From: Vicinamibacteria bacterium
GTDB lineage: Bacteria > Acidobacteriota > Vicinamibacteria > Vicinamibacterales > UBA8438
Direction of reading: 5' to 3'
Assembly: GCA_022820825.1 (NCBI GenBank)
Contig: JAJEEU010000048.1
Location: 1-35,106, forward strand
Length of the DNA: 35,106 bases
Position 1 is the first letter of the stretch; every line of letters starts with the position of its first letter. The translations under genes and the position numbers were made by a program. The notes below the pieces were generated by a model that ran no database searches, was not told where the DNA came from, and was given only the letters and a program-made list of their open reading frames with translations. This document shows positions 16,226 through 25,824 of the stretch, piece by piece.

Positions 16226-19052
16226 CGACGGCCTCCGACAACGCTTCCTCGCAACGGTCACAGACCTCGCCGCCGGGACCGCCGGACGCGAGCGCCGGCA
16301 AGTAGCGCCAGCAGCGGGAGCACTTCACGCCGCGGGCCGGCGTGACCTCGACGGCCACGGAGCCCCCCGGCTCCGTCCACACGTCGTCGCCGGCGGCCGC
16401 GTCAGCGCCGGCGGCGACGGCCGCCCCGCTGACGACCTCCGCCTCGGACGTGATGAAGAGCGTCGGCAGCTCCGCCGCATAGTGCTCGAGGAGCGCCGCC
16501 GTCTCGCCGCCGGCGTGCAGCACCACGCGCGCCTCCAGCGACGTCCCCACGACCTTCTGCTGGCGCAACTGCTCGAGCTTGACGTTGACGGTGTCGCGCA
16601 CGCCGCGCAGCCTCCGCCAGCGCTCCTGCAGGTCGGGATCGGCCAGCGCCTCCGTTCCCGCGGGAAAATCGACCAGGTGCACGCTGTCGGCGCGCCGCCC
16701 CGGCAGGTGCCGCCACAGCTCGTCCGCCGTCACGGGCAGCAGGGGTGCGAGCAGGCGCGTCAGGCCGTCCACCAGGATGTACATCGCGGTCTGTGCGGAG
16801 CGCCGCGCGGGAGAGCGGGCCGCAAGCGTGTACAGCGCGTCCTTTGAGACGTCGATGTAGAAGGCGCTGAGGTCCACGGTCAGCAGCCGGTTGATCGTGT
16901 GCGAGATCGTCTGGAACTCGTAGCGGTCGTATGCCTGCACCACCGCCGCGGCGGTCTCGCCGTAACAGGCAAGGACGTAGCGATCGATCTCGCGCAGCCG
17001 CCCGGTCGGCACGAGATCGGTCTCCGGGTCGAAGTCGTACAGGTTTGCGACCAGGATCCGCAGCGTGTTGCGGATCTTCCGGTAGGCCTCGATGACCCGC
17101 GCCAGGATCTTCCTTCCGATACGGATCTCCTCCCGGTAGTCGACCATGGCAACCCACAGCCGGAGCACCTCGGCGCCGCTCTGGCGGATGATCTCCTGCG
17201 GCTCGACAACGTTGCCGAGCGACTTGGACATCTTGCGGCCCACCTCGTCGACCACGAAACCGTGCGTGATCACCTGCCGGTACGGCGCCGCGCCGCGCGT
17301 GCCGAGCGCGACCAGCAGCGAGCTCTGGAACCAGCCGCGGTACTGGTCCGAGCCTTCGAGGTACAGCGTGAAGGGCCAGCCAAGGTCCGGGTGGTCGAGC
17401 TGCACGGCTTCGTGGCTCGAGCCGGAATCGAACCAGACGTCGAGGATGTCCTGCTCGCGCTGGAATTCGCGCGCCCCGCAAGCGGGGCAGCACGTCCCTT
17501 CCGGCAGGAATTCCGCCACGTCCCGCTCGTACCAGGCATCCGCCCCGTGCTGCTCGAACAGCGCGGCGGTCCGCTCCACCACCGCCGGGTCGAGCGTCGG
17601 CTCGCCGCACGCCTGGCACTGCAGGGCGGGAATCGGAACGCCCCAGGACCGCTGGCGCGAAATGCACCAGTCGGGTCGCGTCGCCAGCATGTTGCGAATC
17701 CGTTCCTCGCCCCAGGCCGGAAACCACTCGACCCCCGACACCGCGTCCAGGGCGCGTTCCCGCAGCCGTTCCCGGTCCATCGCGATGAACCACTGGGCGG
17801 TCGCGACGAAGATCACCGGATGGTGGCAGCGCCAGCAGTGCGGATACGCATGTTCCACGTCGCCGCGTTGCCAGAGGCGGTCGCGTTCCGCCAGCGCCTG
17901 CTCGACCGCGGGATTGGCGTCGAAGACGCGCATGCCGGCGAACAGCTCAACCTCGTCCGTGAACCGTCCGCCCGGCCCGACCGGCGCGTACACGTCCAGC
18001 CCGTACTGCCGGCCGGTCAGGAAGTCGTCCGCGCCGTGGCCCGGGGCCGTGTGGACGGCCCCGGTGCCCTGTTCCAGCGTGACATAGTCCGCCAGCACCG
18101 CAACCGACTCGCGGTCGTACAGCGGGTGCCGGAAGCGCACGCCTTCGAGTGCGCGTCCCTTGAAGCTGGCCAGCGGCGGGCCGAGCGGCCGCCCGACAGC
18201 CTGGCCGACCTGTTCCGCCAGTGCCTCGGCGACGATTACGACGGCCTCGCCGGATTCATATGCCGCGTAGTCGTAGTCCGGGTGAAAGGCGACCGCCAGA
18301 TTCGAGGGAATCGTCCAGGGCGTCGTCGTCCAGATCAGCACGGACGGAGCGGCGTCGGCCAGCGCGGGCACCCGCTCGCCGAGCGGCGTGTCGCCGGCGC
18401 CGGCAAACGGGAATTCCACGTAGATCGACGGCGAGACGTGGGGCTCGTACTCCACCTCGGCCTCGGCCAGCGCGGTGCGGCAACGAATGCACCAGTGCAC
18501 CGGCTTGCGGCCCTTGTGGATCAGGCCCTGCTGCACGAAGGCGCCGAGCGCGCGGACGATCGCCGCCTGGTAGCGGTAGCTCATCGTCAGGTACGGCGCG
18601 TCCCACTGGCCCATGATGCCCAGGCGCCGGAAGTCGGTGCGCATCAGGCCGACGTACTTCCGGGCGTACTCGCGGCAGGTGCGCCGGAAGTCGGCCACGC
18701 TCATTGCGCGCTTCCGCGAGCCGAGCTCGCGGTCCACCTTCAACTCGATAGGCAGGCCGTGGCAGTCCCAGCCCGGGACGTACGGCGCGTCGAAGCCGGC
18801 CATCGTCCGGGACCTGACGACGAAGTCCTTGAGCACCTTGTTGAGCGCTGTCCCGATGTGGATCCGCCCGTTGGCGTAGGGCGGGCCGTCGTGCAGCACG
18901 AAGCGTGGCCGGCCGGCGCACTGCTGCCGAATCCGTTCGTACAGACCGGTTTCCTCCCAGCGCGCAATGGCTTGCGGCTCGGCTTCCTGGAGGCCCGCCT
19001 TCATGGGAAAGCCGGTGCGCGGAAGATTGAGGGTCTGCTTCCAGTCGGACAT
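16215..19052 (-). CDS. ileS: Isoleucyl-tRNA synthetase
   Basis: This 945-residue class I synthetase has the signature HIGT (residues 65-68, in [12 protein letters not shown]), KMSKS at about 607-611, and a C-terminal zinc finger with CSRCWRYL and CDRCEEAL. The editing (CP1) domain is present with [16 protein letters not shown]. Length and the C-terminal zinc site match the E. coli-type enzyme (938 residues), not the longer mupirocin-resistant eukaryote-like form. The ATG at 19052 begins [18 protein letters not shown], the standard N-terminus. It heads the run ileS-lspA-lgt-rluD-nudix, all overlapping. Confidence 0.97.
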   Translation of the reverse strand: MSDWKQTLNLPRTGFPMKAGLQEAEPQAIARWEETGLYERIRQQCAGRPRFVLHDGPPYANGRIHIGTALNKVLKDFVVRSRTMAGFDAPYVPGWDCHGLPIELKVDRELGSRKRAMSVADFRRTCREYARKYVGLMRTDFRRLGIMGQWDAPYLTMSYRYQAAIVRALGAFVQQGLIHKGRKPVHWCIRCRTALAEAEVEYEPHVSPSIYVEFPFAGAGDTPLGERVPALADAAPSVLIWTTTPWTIPSNLAVAFHPDYDYAAYESGEAVVIVAEALAEQVGQAVGRPLGPPLASFKGRALEGVRFRHPLYDRESVAVLADYVTLEQGTGAVHTAPGHGADDFLTGRQYGLDVYAPVGPGGRFTDEVELFAGMRVFDANPAVEQALAERDRLWQRGDVEHAYPHCWRCHHPVIFVATAQWFIAMDRERLRERALDAVSGVEWFPAWGEERIRNMLATRPDWCISRQRSWGVPIPALQCQACGEPTLDPAVVERTAALFEQHGADAWYERDVAEFLPEGTCCPACGAREFQREQDILDVWFDSGSSHEAVQLDHPDLGWPFTLYLEGSDQYRGWFQSSLLVALGTRGAAPYRQVITHGFVVDEVGRKMSKSLGNVVEPQEIIRQSGAEVLRLWVAMVDYREEIRIGRKILARVIEAYRKIRNTLRILVANLYDFDPETDLVPTGRLREIDRYVLACYGETAAAVVQAYDRYEFQTISHTINRLLTVDLSAFYIDVSKDALYTLAARSPARRSAQTAMYILVDGLTRLLAPLLPVTADELWRHLPGRRADSVHLVDFPAGTEALADPDLQERWRRLRGVRDTVNVKLEQLRQQKVVGTSLEARVVLHAGGETAALLEHYAAELPTLFITSEAEVVSGAAVAAGADAAAGDDVWTEPGGSVAVEVTPARGVKCSRCWRYLPALASGGPGGEVCDRCEEALSEAVGVR

Positions 19053-19108
19053 TCCAATCCAGCCATTGTAGTGTACCGTCGCGGCCACCCAAGGCCGCCG
19101 GGCTGCGG

Positions 19109-19114
19109 TACAAT
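19109..19114 (+). promoter_or_regulatory. -10 box for leaderless transcription of the HAD gene
   Basis: TACAAT ends seven bases before the ATG at 19122, so the transcript should begin at or beside the start codon. No ribosome site is present. The 69-bp gap also has to hold the ileS promoter, which I could not place. No good -35 box is seen 16-18 bp upstream. Confidence 0.5.
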
Positions 19115-19121
19115 CGGCCGC

Positions 19122-19886
19122 ATGCCGGCCCGCACGCCCGCTCCGGGCGCGCCCTCCGGTTCCCGTCGGACGGCCGCGGTCTTCTTCGACGTCGACTACA
19201 CGCTGATCTACCCGGGGCCGACGTTCGAAGCCGAGGGCTACAGGCGTTTCGCCGGCCGCCACGGGCTGGCGGTCGACCCCGCCCGCTACCGGGCCGCCGT
19301 CGACGCCGCGTCGGTCGAGCTGGAGAACGCCAGCGGCGGCGCCTACCGCACCGAGCTGTTCGTCCGCTTCGCGCGCCGCGTGCTGCAGGAAATGGGAGCC
19401 ACCGGCCCCGCCGTCGAGGCGTGCGCCCGCGAGATATACGAAGAATGGGCGGCCTGCCGCCATTTCTGCCTGTACGACGACGTGCATCCTGCCCTGCGCG
19501 CATTGCATTCGACCGGCATGCGGATGGGACTGATCTCCAACACGCACCGCCGCCTGCCGGCGCTGCTGGAACATTTCGATCTCGCACCGTACATCGGCTG
19601 CGCCGTCTCCTCGTCGGACCACGGGTACATGAAGCCGCATCCCGACATCTTTCGCGAGGCGCTCAGACGGCTGGGCGCGCAGGCGTCCGAGGCCGTCATG
19701 GTGGGCGACAGCCTCGCGAACGACATTCTGGGCGCCCGTCGGATCGGGATGCGCGGCGTCCTGGTGTCGCGGTCCGGAACGGAGCATCCCGAGGCGCCCG
19801 CCGGCGTCGCCGTGATCCGGACGCTGCGCGAGTTGCCGCGGCTGCTCGCGCACACCCCGGAGGCGGTCGCGGTCCGAGCGGGCTAG
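19122..19886 (+). CDS. HAD-superfamily hydrolase (phosphatase)
   Basis: This 254-residue HAD protein has motif I FFDVDYTL (the two catalytic Asp residues of DxD), motif [11 protein letters not shown], motif III Lys in [14 protein letters not shown], and motif [16 protein letters not shown]. The cap is a helical C1 type of about 90 residues. The substrate is probably a small phosphate ester; the overall arrangement resembles HDHD3/YjjG-type enzymes but that is a guess. It is divergent from ileS, and its stop overlaps the convergent hit stop in the palindrome CTAG. Confidence 0.88.
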   Translation: MPARTPAPGAPSGSRRTAAVFFDVDYTLIYPGPTFEAEGYRRFAGRHGLAVDPARYRAAVDAASVELENASGGAYRTELFVRFARRVLQEMGATGPAVEACAREIYEEWAACRHFCLYDDVHPALRALHSTGMRMGLISNTHRRLPALLEHFDLAPYIGCAVSSSDHGYMKPHPDIFREALRRLGAQASEAVMVGDSLANDILGARRIGMRGVLVSRSGTEHPEAPAGVAVIRTLRELPRLLAHTPEAVAVRAG

Positions 19887-20227
19887 CCGGGTGGCCAGGT
19901 CAGCGGCCGGCCGCCGAGCAGGTGCAGGTGGATGTGGAACACCGTCTGCCCGCCGTCCGCGTTGCAGTTGAACACGGTGCGGTAGCCGGCCGCGGCAAAT
20001 CCCTCCTCGCGGGCGATGGCGGCGGCCAGCCGCACCATCGCGCCCACGGTCACGTCGTCGTCCGCTTCCAGCTCGTCGAGCGTGGAGATGTGGCGCCGGG
20101 GAATGATGAGCACGTGGGTCGGCGCCTGCGGGTTGATGTCCCGGAAGGCGACGAGCTGATCGTCCTCATGGACCAGCGCTGCCGGTATCGCGCGACTGGC
20201 GATCTTGCAGAACAGGCAATCGGTCAT
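19883..20227 (-). CDS. hinT: HIT-family (histidine triad) nucleotide-binding protein
   Basis: This 114-residue protein begins [20 protein letters not shown] and ends with the triad [12 protein letters not shown], the HINT branch of the HIT family, which hydrolyses nucleoside phosphoramidates. The conserved [10 protein letters not shown] is also present. The ATG overlaps the prmC stop (ATGA). Position at the end of the fdhE-to-prmC run suggests a passive co-transcript rather than a shared function. Confidence 0.94.
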   Translation of the reverse strand: MTDCLFCKIASRAIPAALVHEDDQLVAFRDINPQAPTHVLIIPRRHISTLDELEADDDVTVGAMVRLAAAIAREEGFAAAGYRTVFNCNADGGQTVFHIHLHLLGGRPLTWPPG

Positions 20228-21099
20228 GGTCCGCCCATCGCCGGCATGCGTTGGAGCACGACGGCGCGCTCGATGCCCTGCAGGTCGCGCCGGATACGGG
20301 TGACGGCGAGCCGGGGGTGTCTGCCTGCCGCCGCGCGCACGGCCGCCATCTGGCCGGCGCCTGCCTCCATCACGAGGTGCCCTCCCGCGGACAGCCGCTC
20401 CGCCGCCGCCCGCAACAGCGTCCGTATGGAGTCGAGCCCGTCCGGGCCGCCCGCCAGGGCCAGCCGCGGCTCGAACCCGCGCACTTCGGGCGGCAGGCCG
20501 GCGAGGTCGCCATCGCGCACGTACGGGGGGTTGGCGACGATGACGTCCGGCGCACCCGCTACGCCGTCGAGCCACGACGTGCGCACCCACGCGATGCGTT
20601 CGCCGACGCCGTGGCGGACCGCGTTGCGCTGGGCCACCGCCAGGGCGGCGGCGGATATGTCGGTCGCGATGATCCGTGCCGCCGGCAGCTCGTTCGCCAG
20701 CGCGATTGCGAGGCACCCGGACCCGGTGCCGGCGTCGACGATGCGGCGCACGTCGCCGTTCCGGCCCGCCGCGAGGCGCAACGTCTCGTCGACGAGCAGC
20801 TCGGTTTCCGGACGCGGTGTGAGCACGGTCGGGTTCACCTCCAACACCAGTCCCCGGAACTCGCGTTGTCCGACGATCGTGGCAACCGGCTCGCGCCGCG
20901 CGCGGCGGTCCAGCACGGCCGCATAGCGGTTGGCGAACGCCGCCGGCGCCGGCTCGCGCAACCGGCAAAGGTACGCCTCTCGGTTCCAGCCAAGCACGTG
21001 GCGCGCGAGCACCGCCGCATCGGCGCCGACCTCCGGCGCGGGCAGACCGGATACACCCAGCCGCGCGGCGCCCGCCGCGACATGCTCAGCCAGCGTCAC
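20224..21099 (-). CDS. prmC: Release factor glutamine methyltransferase PrmC
   Basis: This 291-residue protein (GTG at 21099, GGAGGGG seven bases upstream) methylates the Gln of the GGQ motif in RF1 and RF2. It has an N-terminal helical substrate domain, [14 protein letters not shown], the SAM-binding [15 protein letters not shown] and the catalytic NPPYV. An in-frame GTG at 21117 is possible but worse placed. It overlaps the end of prfA, its substrate, by 14 bp, the usual arrangement. Confidence 0.95.
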   Translation of the reverse strand: MTLAEHVAAGAARLGVSGLPAPEVGADAAVLARHVLGWNREAYLCRLREPAPAAFANRYAAVLDRRARREPVATIVGQREFRGLVLEVNPTVLTPRPETELLVDETLRLAAGRNGDVRRIVDAGTGSGCLAIALANELPAARIIATDISAAALAVAQRNAVRHGVGERIAWVRTSWLDGVAGAPDVIVANPPYVRDGDLAGLPPEVRGFEPRLALAGGPDGLDSIRTLLRAAAERLSAGGHLVMEAGAGQMAAVRAAAGRHPRLAVTRIRRDLQGIERAVVLQRMPAMGGP

Positions 21100-22186
21100 C
21101 GTCCAACCCCTCCGCACTCTTGAGCTGCTCGGCCTGGTAGTAGGTCGTCAGGCTCCCGATCAGCTCATCCAGATCGCCGTCGAGCATGGCGGCCAGCCGG
21201 TGGAAGGTGGCGCCGATGCGATGGTCGGTGATCCTGTTCTGGGGAAAGTTGTAGGTCCGGATCTTCTCGGACCGCCCGCCGCTGCCGACCTGGGTGCGCC
21301 GATCCTGCGCGATCTCGTCCTGCTGGCGCTGCCGCTCGATCTCGTAGAGGCGCGAGCGCAGCACCTTCATCGCCTTTGCCTTGTTCTTGATCTGCGATTT
21401 CTCGTCCTGCTGCGAGACGACGAGCCCGGTGGGGATATGCGTTATGCGCACGGCCGAATACGTGGTGTTGACGCTCTGGCCGCCGGGACCGCTGGAGCAG
21501 AAGGTGTCGATGCGGAGATCCTTCGGATCGATGCGGACGTCCACCTCTTCGGCTTCCGGCAGCACGGCCACCGTGGCGGTCGACGTGTGGATGCGTCCGC
21601 TCGCCTCGGTAGCCGGCACCCGCTGCACCCGGTGCACTCCGCTCTCGTACTTCAGGCGGCTGTACACGCGGTTGCCTTCGATGAGAGTGACGATTTCCTT
21701 GACCGCGCCGACACCCGTCTCGTTGAGCGACAACACCTCGACGCGCCAGCCCTGGCCCTCGGAGAACCGCGAGTACATGCGGAAGAGATCCCCGGCGAAC
21801 AGCCCCGCCTCGTCACCGCCGGTGCCGGCGCGGATCTCGAGCACGACGTTCCGGTCGTCGTTCGGGTCGCGCGGGAGAAGGAGAATCTCGATCTCCGCCA
21901 GCAGCGCCGCACGGCGCGCCTCCAGCTCCTGCAGCTCCTGCTCCGCGAGATTTCGAAGCTCGACGTCGTCACCTCCGGCCAGCTCGCGCGTCTCTCCAAT
22001 CTCGCGCTCGACCGCCTGGTGCTCGCGAACCTTGTCCACCAGCGGCTGCAGCTCGGCAAGCGCTTTGGTGCTTGCGCGGTACTCCGCCGGATCCGCCTGG
22101 ACGGCGGCGTCGCTGATGCGGCCCACCAGCGACTCGTAGCGCGACTCCACGGTGCGCAGCTTCTCGAACAGCAGCCCGTCTCCCAT
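21086..22186 (-). CDS. prfA: Peptide chain release factor 1
   Basis: This 366-residue RF1 recognises UAA and UAG stops. The peptidyl-tRNA hydrolysis motif GGQ is present in [17 protein letters not shown]; the stop-recognition domain carries [22 protein letters not shown]1 length (about 360) and this region separate it from RF2. The ATG at 22186 has AGGA just upstream. A gap of 30 bp separates it from moaD, the longest spacing in the leftward run, so it may have its own start of transcription. Confidence 0.95.
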   Translation of the reverse strand: MGDGLLFEKLRTVESRYESLVGRISDAAVQADPAEYRASTKALAELQPLVDKVREHQAVEREIGETRELAGGDDVELRNLAEQELQELEARRAALLAEIEILLLPRDPNDDRNVVLEIRAGTGGDEAGLFAGDLFRMYSRFSEGQGWRVEVLSLNETGVGAVKEIVTLIEGNRVYSRLKYESGVHRVQRVPATEASGRIHTSTATVAVLPEAEEVDVRIDPKDLRIDTFCSSGPGGQSVNTTYSAVRITHIPTGLVVSQQDEKSQIKNKAKAMKVLRSRLYEIERQRQQDEIAQDRRTQVGSGGRSEKIRTYNFPQNRITDHRIGATFHRLAAMLDGDLDELIGSLTTYYQAEQLKSAEGLDGDAG

Positions 22187-22216
22187 TTCCTGCGTGCCTG
22201 TGTGTTACTGGATCTG

Positions 22217-22462
22217 CTAGCCGCCGGACACGGGCGGCAGGAACGCCACCTCGTCGCCGTCGGCGAGGCGCCGGTTCATCTTCGAGTACTCGGCATTGAC
22301 GGCGATGGACACGGCGTCGCGATAGGCGACCAGTCCGGCGTGCTCTTCCGCGAGCGTGTTCCACAAGAGCCGCGCGGTGGCGTCCTCCGGCAGCTCCCGC
22401 GTCAACCGCGCGGCGCCGACGATGTCCCGCAGCCGGGCGAACAGCCGTACGGTTACGCGCAT
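22217..22462 (-). CDS. moaD: Molybdopterin synthase sulphur-carrier subunit MoaD
   Basis: This 81-residue ubiquitin-like protein ends in the required Gly-Gly (PPVSGG), whose C-terminus is turned into a thiocarboxylate that donates sulphur to precursor Z. MRVTVRLFARLRDIVGA and DGDEVAFLPPVSGG are clear MoaD signatures. The ATG at 22462 overlaps moaE by 10 bp, so the two subunits of molybdopterin synthase are co-expressed. Confidence 0.93.
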   Translation of the reverse strand: MRVTVRLFARLRDIVGAARLTRELPEDATARLLWNTLAEEHAGLVAYRDAVSIAVNAEYSKMNRRLADGDEVAFLPPVSGG

Positions 22463-22947
22463 GCCCGTCGGTAGGCGTCCTCGCGGGCGCCGCGGTCGTC
22501 GGGATCCGCCAGCGCGCCCTCGATCCACGTATGGCCGTCTTCGAAGAATTCCTTCTTCCAGATCGGCGCGATCTGTTTCACCCGCTCTATCGCGTAGCGG
22601 CAGGCGGCGAATGCCTCGGCGCGGTGCGGCGCGGCAGCGGCAATCGCCACGCTCGCCTCACCGACGCCCAGCGCGCCGAGCCGGTGGTGCAGGGCCAGCC
22701 GCGACCCGGACCAGTGTTCCCGCACCTCGGCCGCAATACGCTCGAATACCTTGACCGCCAGCGGTTCGTACGACTCGTATTCGAGCCGCACGACCCGCCG
22801 GCCGAGGTTCTCGCCGCGCACCAGGCCGAGAAACATGGTTACGGCTCCCACGAGCGGCCGCCCGCCCTCTACCGGCCCGCCGACCGCCAGCATCAAGTCA
22901 TCGACGCGCAGCGGCTCGTGGGTGACGGCGAACGGCGCTACGCCCAT
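22453..22947 (-). CDS. moaE: Molybdopterin synthase catalytic subunit MoaE
   Basis: This 164-residue protein has the MoaE signatures GAVTMFLGLVRGENLGRRV, LEYESYEPLA, HRLGALGVGEASVAIA and the C-terminal KQIAPIWKKEFFEDGHTWIEG with the active-site lysines. Together with MoaD it makes molybdopterin from cyclic pyranopterin monophosphate. It overlaps thiD by 10 bp. A -10-like TATACT lies six bases before the ATG, inside thiD, and may give a separate leaderless transcript. Confidence 0.95.
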   Translation of the reverse strand: MGVAPFAVTHEPLRVDDLMLAVGGPVEGGRPLVGAVTMFLGLVRGENLGRRVVRLEYESYEPLAVKVFERIAAEVREHWSGSRLALHHRLGALGVGEASVAIAAAAPHRAEAFAACRYAIERVKQIAPIWKKEFFEDGHTWIEGALADPDDRGAREDAYRRACA

Positions 22948-23690
22948 TTCGTGAGTATAGCTTCCCTGAGGTCCTGCTCCACGTAGCGCTTCGCCGTGCG
23001 CGCCGCCTCGGGCAGCGTACGGCCCAGCGCCAGCGCGGCCGCGACGGCCGCGGCGAACCTGCAGCCGGTGCCGTGACCGTGCGCCGTTGCAATGCGCGTC
23101 CCCCGGAGCTCGACGACCTCCCGGCCGTCGAACAGGACGTCGATGACCGTGCCGCCCGGCAGGTGCCCGCCGGTAACGATGACGCCGTCCGCGCCCATGG
23201 CGTGGATGCGCCGCGCCGCGTCGGCCGCGTCGCGCGCGGATGCGATTGCGCGTCCGGTCAGCCGCTCCGCCTCGGGCCTGTTCGGCGTCACGACGCGGGC
23301 CCGCGGCAACAGTTGCGTCCTGAGCGCCGCGACGCCCTCCGCATCGAGCAACGGCGTCCCTTGCGAGGCGTGCATCACGGGATCGACGACCAGGTTGGTC
23401 AGGTCGAACCTGGCCACCGCGGCAGCCACCGCCTCCACGATTGCGGCATTGACCAGCATGCCGGTCTTGACGGCCCGTGCGCCGAAGTCGGTCGCCACCG
23501 CTTCGATCTGGCTGGCAACGACGTCGGCGGGAACGGCGTGCACGGCGGCCACGCCGCGGCTGTTCTGCGCGGTCACCGCGGTCACCGCGGTCAGACCGTA
23601 TACCTGGTGGGCGGCAAACGTCCTGAGATCCGCCTGCACGCCCGCGCCGCCTCCCGAATCGCTGCCGGCAATGGTCAGCGCCGTGGTCAT
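22938..23690 (-). CDS. thiD: Hydroxymethylpyrimidine/phosphomethylpyrimidine kinase
   Basis: This 250-residue kinase phosphorylates HMP and HMP-P in thiamine synthesis. It has the ribokinase-fold signatures LTIAGSDSGGGAGVQADLRT, GARAVKTGML, VVDPVMHASQGTPLL, VVTPNRPEAERL and the anion-hole/catalytic region HGHGTGCRFAAA. The ATG at 23690 overlaps the preceding methyltransferase stop (ATGA). No other thiamine genes or TPP riboswitch are visible nearby. Confidence 0.94.
   Translation of the reverse strand: MTTALTIAGSDSGGGAGVQADLRTFAAHQVYGLTAVTAVTAQNSRGVAAVHAVPADVVASQIEAVATDFGARAVKTGMLVNAAIVEAVAAAVARFDLTNLVVDPVMHASQGTPLLDAEGVAALRTQLLPRARVVTPNRPEAERLTGRAIASARDAADAARRIHAMGADGVIVTGGHLPGGTVIDVLFDGREVVELRGTRIATAHGHGTGCRFAAAVAAALALGRTLPEAARTAKRYVEQDLREAILTKWA
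22954..22959 (-). promoter_or_regulatory. Possible internal -10 box for leaderless moaE
   Basis: TATACT on the minus strand is followed by CACGAA and the moaE ATG at 22947. It lies in the last codons of thiD. No convincing -35 box is seen. It fits the 6-7 nt spacing found at other genes in this window. Confidence 0.35.
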
Positions 23691-24334
23691 GATCGCGGCG
23701 CGAACACGAGCAGGTACTGGTAGCGGAGGAAACGCTCATGGGCCAGCAGGCGCAGCCCGGCACGCCCGGCGTTCTCGATGACTTCCGCCGGCTCGATGCG
23801 TTCCTCCAGCGGGGGACCCGGACCGCCGCCTTCGAGGGTGAAGTCCACGATGCCGATCCGGCCGTCCGGCTTCAGCGCTGCCGCCACACGCCGCAGGAGC
23901 GTGACGGGGTCGGAGATCTCGGGATAGGTGCCGACGATGAGCACCGCGTCCAGAGCGCCCGGCAACCGCGGGTCGTCCGCCGTGCCGAGGACCGTACTGA
24001 CGTTGGCGAGCCCTTCGCGGCTGACGCGTCGGGAAATCGACTCGATCATCTGCGGCTGGATGTCCTGGGCGTAGACGCGTCCGCTGGGGCCGACGCGCCG
24101 CGCCAGCCGGACCGTGAACCACCCGCCGCCGGCGCCGAGGTCCGCCACCGTGGCACCGTCCGCAATGCCCAGCGCGTCCATGACTTCGTCCGGCATCTGC
24201 CAGGCATCCCGGTCGGGGCCTTCGAGGATGCCGAGGTCCTGCGGCGGGAACAGCGGCCGGTGCGGCACGAGATCCTGGGCGGCCGCAGGCGCAACCGCCA
24301 GCACGGCGAGCACCGCCGCCAGCGGGCGCATCAT
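23687..24334 (-). CDS. Class I SAM-dependent methyltransferase-like protein with an export signal
   Basis: This 215-residue protein starts MMRPLAAVLAVLAVAPAAAQDL, a short but convincing Sec signal peptide with cleavage expected after AAA-Q. The rest is a Rossmann methyltransferase fold: VADLGAGGGWFTVRLARRVG (SAM site), VYAQDIQPQMI, LDAVLIVGTY and DGRIGIVDFTLEG. SAM is made in the cytoplasm, so activity in the periplasm is puzzling. It may act before export, be retained, or bind another ligand. The ATG at 24334 overlaps the fdhE stop. The substrate is unknown. Confidence 0.8.
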   Translation of the reverse strand: MMRPLAAVLAVLAVAPAAAQDLVPHRPLFPPQDLGILEGPDRDAWQMPDEVMDALGIADGATVADLGAGGGWFTVRLARRVGPSGRVYAQDIQPQMIESISRRVSREGLANVSTVLGTADDPRLPGALDAVLIVGTYPEISDPVTLLRRVAAALKPDGRIGIVDFTLEGGGPGPPLEERIEPAEVIENAGRAGLRLLAHERFLRYQYLLVFAPRS

Positions 24335-25230
24335 GCCGCGTCTACCTCGCGCATGGAAAAGCGGATGTACCCCCGTTCCACGGCGGCGGCATCCAGGTCG
24401 CTGGATTCCAGATCGACCACCGGCAGCAGCGCGAACGGAGTTGGCGCGGCGGCGCACAAGTTCTTCAGGTAACCGCCGCATGCACGGCAGAGCTCGACGC
24501 GGCGCGACGGCTCGTCGGTCGGCGACGGGGCGGCGACGAGGAACGCATCGCCGCTGCCGCTGCAGTAGATGCAGCGCCGGACGGCCGGCTGCCAGGCGGC
24601 GCCGCAGAACGAGCAGCGCAGATGGCGGACATCGGCCAACTCCTCCGCGAGCGCCGGCCAGGAGCCGCACGCCGGGCAGCGCCCCTCGTCCCAGGCATCG
24701 AGCGCGGCCCGCAGATCCGCGTCGCGGGCCGGCGCGTCGCCCAGGTGTGCGCGTTGCAGCCTGTGCGCCAGCGGCGCGGCGCCCAATTCCGCCACCAGCC
24801 ACAGCACATCGGGCGAGACTCCCACCTGGTTGGCCTTCATGCGAATGGCGGTCTGGAGCCGCCGCAGCGATGCCGTGAGCAGCGACCCGATGTCGATCTC
24901 GCCGCGCTCGAGCGCCCCCCGCAGCCGCGCCGCCGGCTGTCCCGCGCCGCCGTGCGCCAGGTCATCGCAGAAGGCGGCCACGAACGGCTTGAACGGCGCG
25001 CCGTCGAGGATGATGTCCGCTCCCGACAGCACTGGACGCTTGTCCTGCAGCTTGCCGGCAGCGCCGGCAAGCGCCGGCAATTGCAGGTCCGCGATTGCCG
25101 CCGCAAGCGCCAGGCCGCGCTCGACCAGGCGGCGCTGCAGCGCTATGGCCTCGCGGAGCTCCGGACGCCCGGCCGCGAGCGCCGTCCAACGGCGCTCCGC
25201 CTCCTCCAGCAGCCGCTCGTCGTCCACCAT
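24331..25230 (-). CDS. fdhE: FdhE-like formate dehydrogenase accessory protein
   Basis: This 299-residue protein has four CxxC pairs in the C-terminal half (CPAC, CSFC, CIYC, CRAC), the rubredoxin-like iron site of FdhE, and the family patterns DEGRCPACGSWP, RRCIYCSGSGD and YLKNL. FdhE helps mature the respiratory formate dehydrogenase, a Mo/W, Fe-S and often selenocysteine enzyme. FdhE usually lies next to fdh structural genes; here the neighbours are moaD/moaE instead. The ATG at 25230 is three bases from a repeat hairpin (R2); an in-frame GTG at 25263 lies inside the repeat. No ribosome site is clear. Confidence 0.85.
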   Translation of the reverse strand: MVDDERLLEEAERRWTALAAGRPELREAIALQRRLVERGLALAAAIADLQLPALAGAAGKLQDKRPVLSGADIILDGAPFKPFVAAFCDDLAHGGAGQPAARLRGALERGEIDIGSLLTASLRRLQTAIRMKANQVGVSPDVLWLVAELGAAPLAHRLQRAHLGDAPARDADLRAALDAWDEGRCPACGSWPALAEELADVRHLRCSFCGAAWQPAVRRCIYCSGSGDAFLVAAPSPTDEPSRRVELCRACGGYLKNLCAAAPTPFALLPVVDLESSDLDAAAVERGYIRFSMREVDAA

Positions 25231-25233
25231 AGA

Positions 25234-25322
25234 TGGGAGCTGCGCCCCCAGGCCCCCCGGCACGCGCTAGCGGGGACCCCTGCGCCCCGCGCCGCGCGTG
25301 CCGGGCCGCGCCGTGCGCGGCC
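25234..25322 (-). repeat. R2 structured repeat, copy A, upstream of fdhE
   Basis: Read on the minus strand, the element has hairpin 1 GGCCGCGC-ACG-GCGCGGCC, a conserved 30-bp core (25266-25295) that folds as GCGGGG-N9-CCCCGC, and hairpin 3 TGGGGGC-GCA-GCTCCCA. It ends three bases before the fdhE ATG. The core is identical, base for base, to copy B in opposite orientation at 26150-26179. Stem sequences of hairpins 1 and 3 differ from copy B but still pair. Confidence 0.8.
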
Positions 25323-25377
25323 TGCTCCCTCCTCGCGCCTCGAACGAGCCGCACGCAGCGTTGATTCGGGTGGTTCC

Positions 25378-25408
25378 CGGTGCCGCTCGGGGTTTCACCA
25401 CAGGCTGC
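25378..25408 (+). repeat. R1 repeat, right-end fragment
   Basis: This segment matches the last ~31 bp of the full R1 element at 31859-32022 (CGGGGTTTC-CCAC-GGCTGC). It carries CACCAC like R1 copy 1, where copy 2 has CGCCAC. No left part is seen, so it is a solitary end or a decayed copy. It runs directly into TATAAT, giving the erpA promoter. Confidence 0.6.
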
Positions 25409-25414
25409 TATAAT
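25406..25414 (+). promoter_or_regulatory. erpA: Extended -10 promoter of erpA
   Basis: TGC-TATAAT is a perfect -10 box with the extended TGn motif, which can compensate for the absent -35 box. The start near 25421 gives a ~40-nt leader. The TGC bases are the end of the R1 fragment. Confidence 0.65.
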
Positions 25415-25461
25415 AACGATACTAGCCGGGTGCATTGCTGCGAAACCGGCGGAGGAGCAGC

Positions 25462-25824
25462 GTGAACAGCATGGAGACGGCCAGCGCTACGTCGCCCGTC
25501 AACGTTACCGCGGAAGCCGCGCAAAAGATCTCGCAGTTGTTGGCCGAGGAGCAGAAGGCGGAGGCGGGCCTGCGCGTGTTCGTGCAGGGCGGCGGCTGCT
25601 CCGGCTTCCAGTACGGCCTGATGATCGAGGAAGGCGCCGGGGATGCGGAAGCCGACCGCATCTTCCAGTCGAACGGCGTCACGCTCTTCGTGGATCCCAT
25701 CAGCATCCGGTATCTCACCGGAGCCGAGGTCGATTTCGTCGACAACCTGATGGGCGGCGGTTTCACCATCAGAAACCCGAACGCCAAGACCACCTGCGGT
25801 TGCGGCCAGTCCTTCGGCGTATAG
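25462..25824 (+). CDS. erpA: ErpA/IscA-type (HesB family) Fe-S cluster carrier
   Basis: This 120-residue A-type carrier delivers Fe-S clusters to apo-proteins. The three cluster cysteines are seen in GGGCSGFQYGL and TCGCGQSFGV. The sequence VDPISIRYLTGAEVDFVD and NPNAKTTCGCG is closest in style to ErpA. The GTG at 25462 is preferred since GGAGG lies six bases upstream; an ATG at 25471 would be too far from it. The stop TAG is shared with the left edge of R1 copy 1. The gene stands alone between two opposed R2 elements. ErpA is needed for respiratory formate dehydrogenase in E. coli, which fits the fdhE and selC nearby. Confidence 0.92.
   Translation: MNSMETASATSPVNVTAEAAQKISQLLAEEQKAEAGLRVFVQGGGCSGFQYGLMIEEGAGDAEADRIFQSNGVTLFVDPISIRYLTGAEVDFVDNLMGGGFTIRNPNAKTTCGCGQSFGV

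Noticed and set aside
16899..19121. Upstream extension of the HAD frame through ileS
   Set aside because: The segment is antisense to ileS; the HAD motif starts right after the ATG at 19122, which has a -10 box in front.
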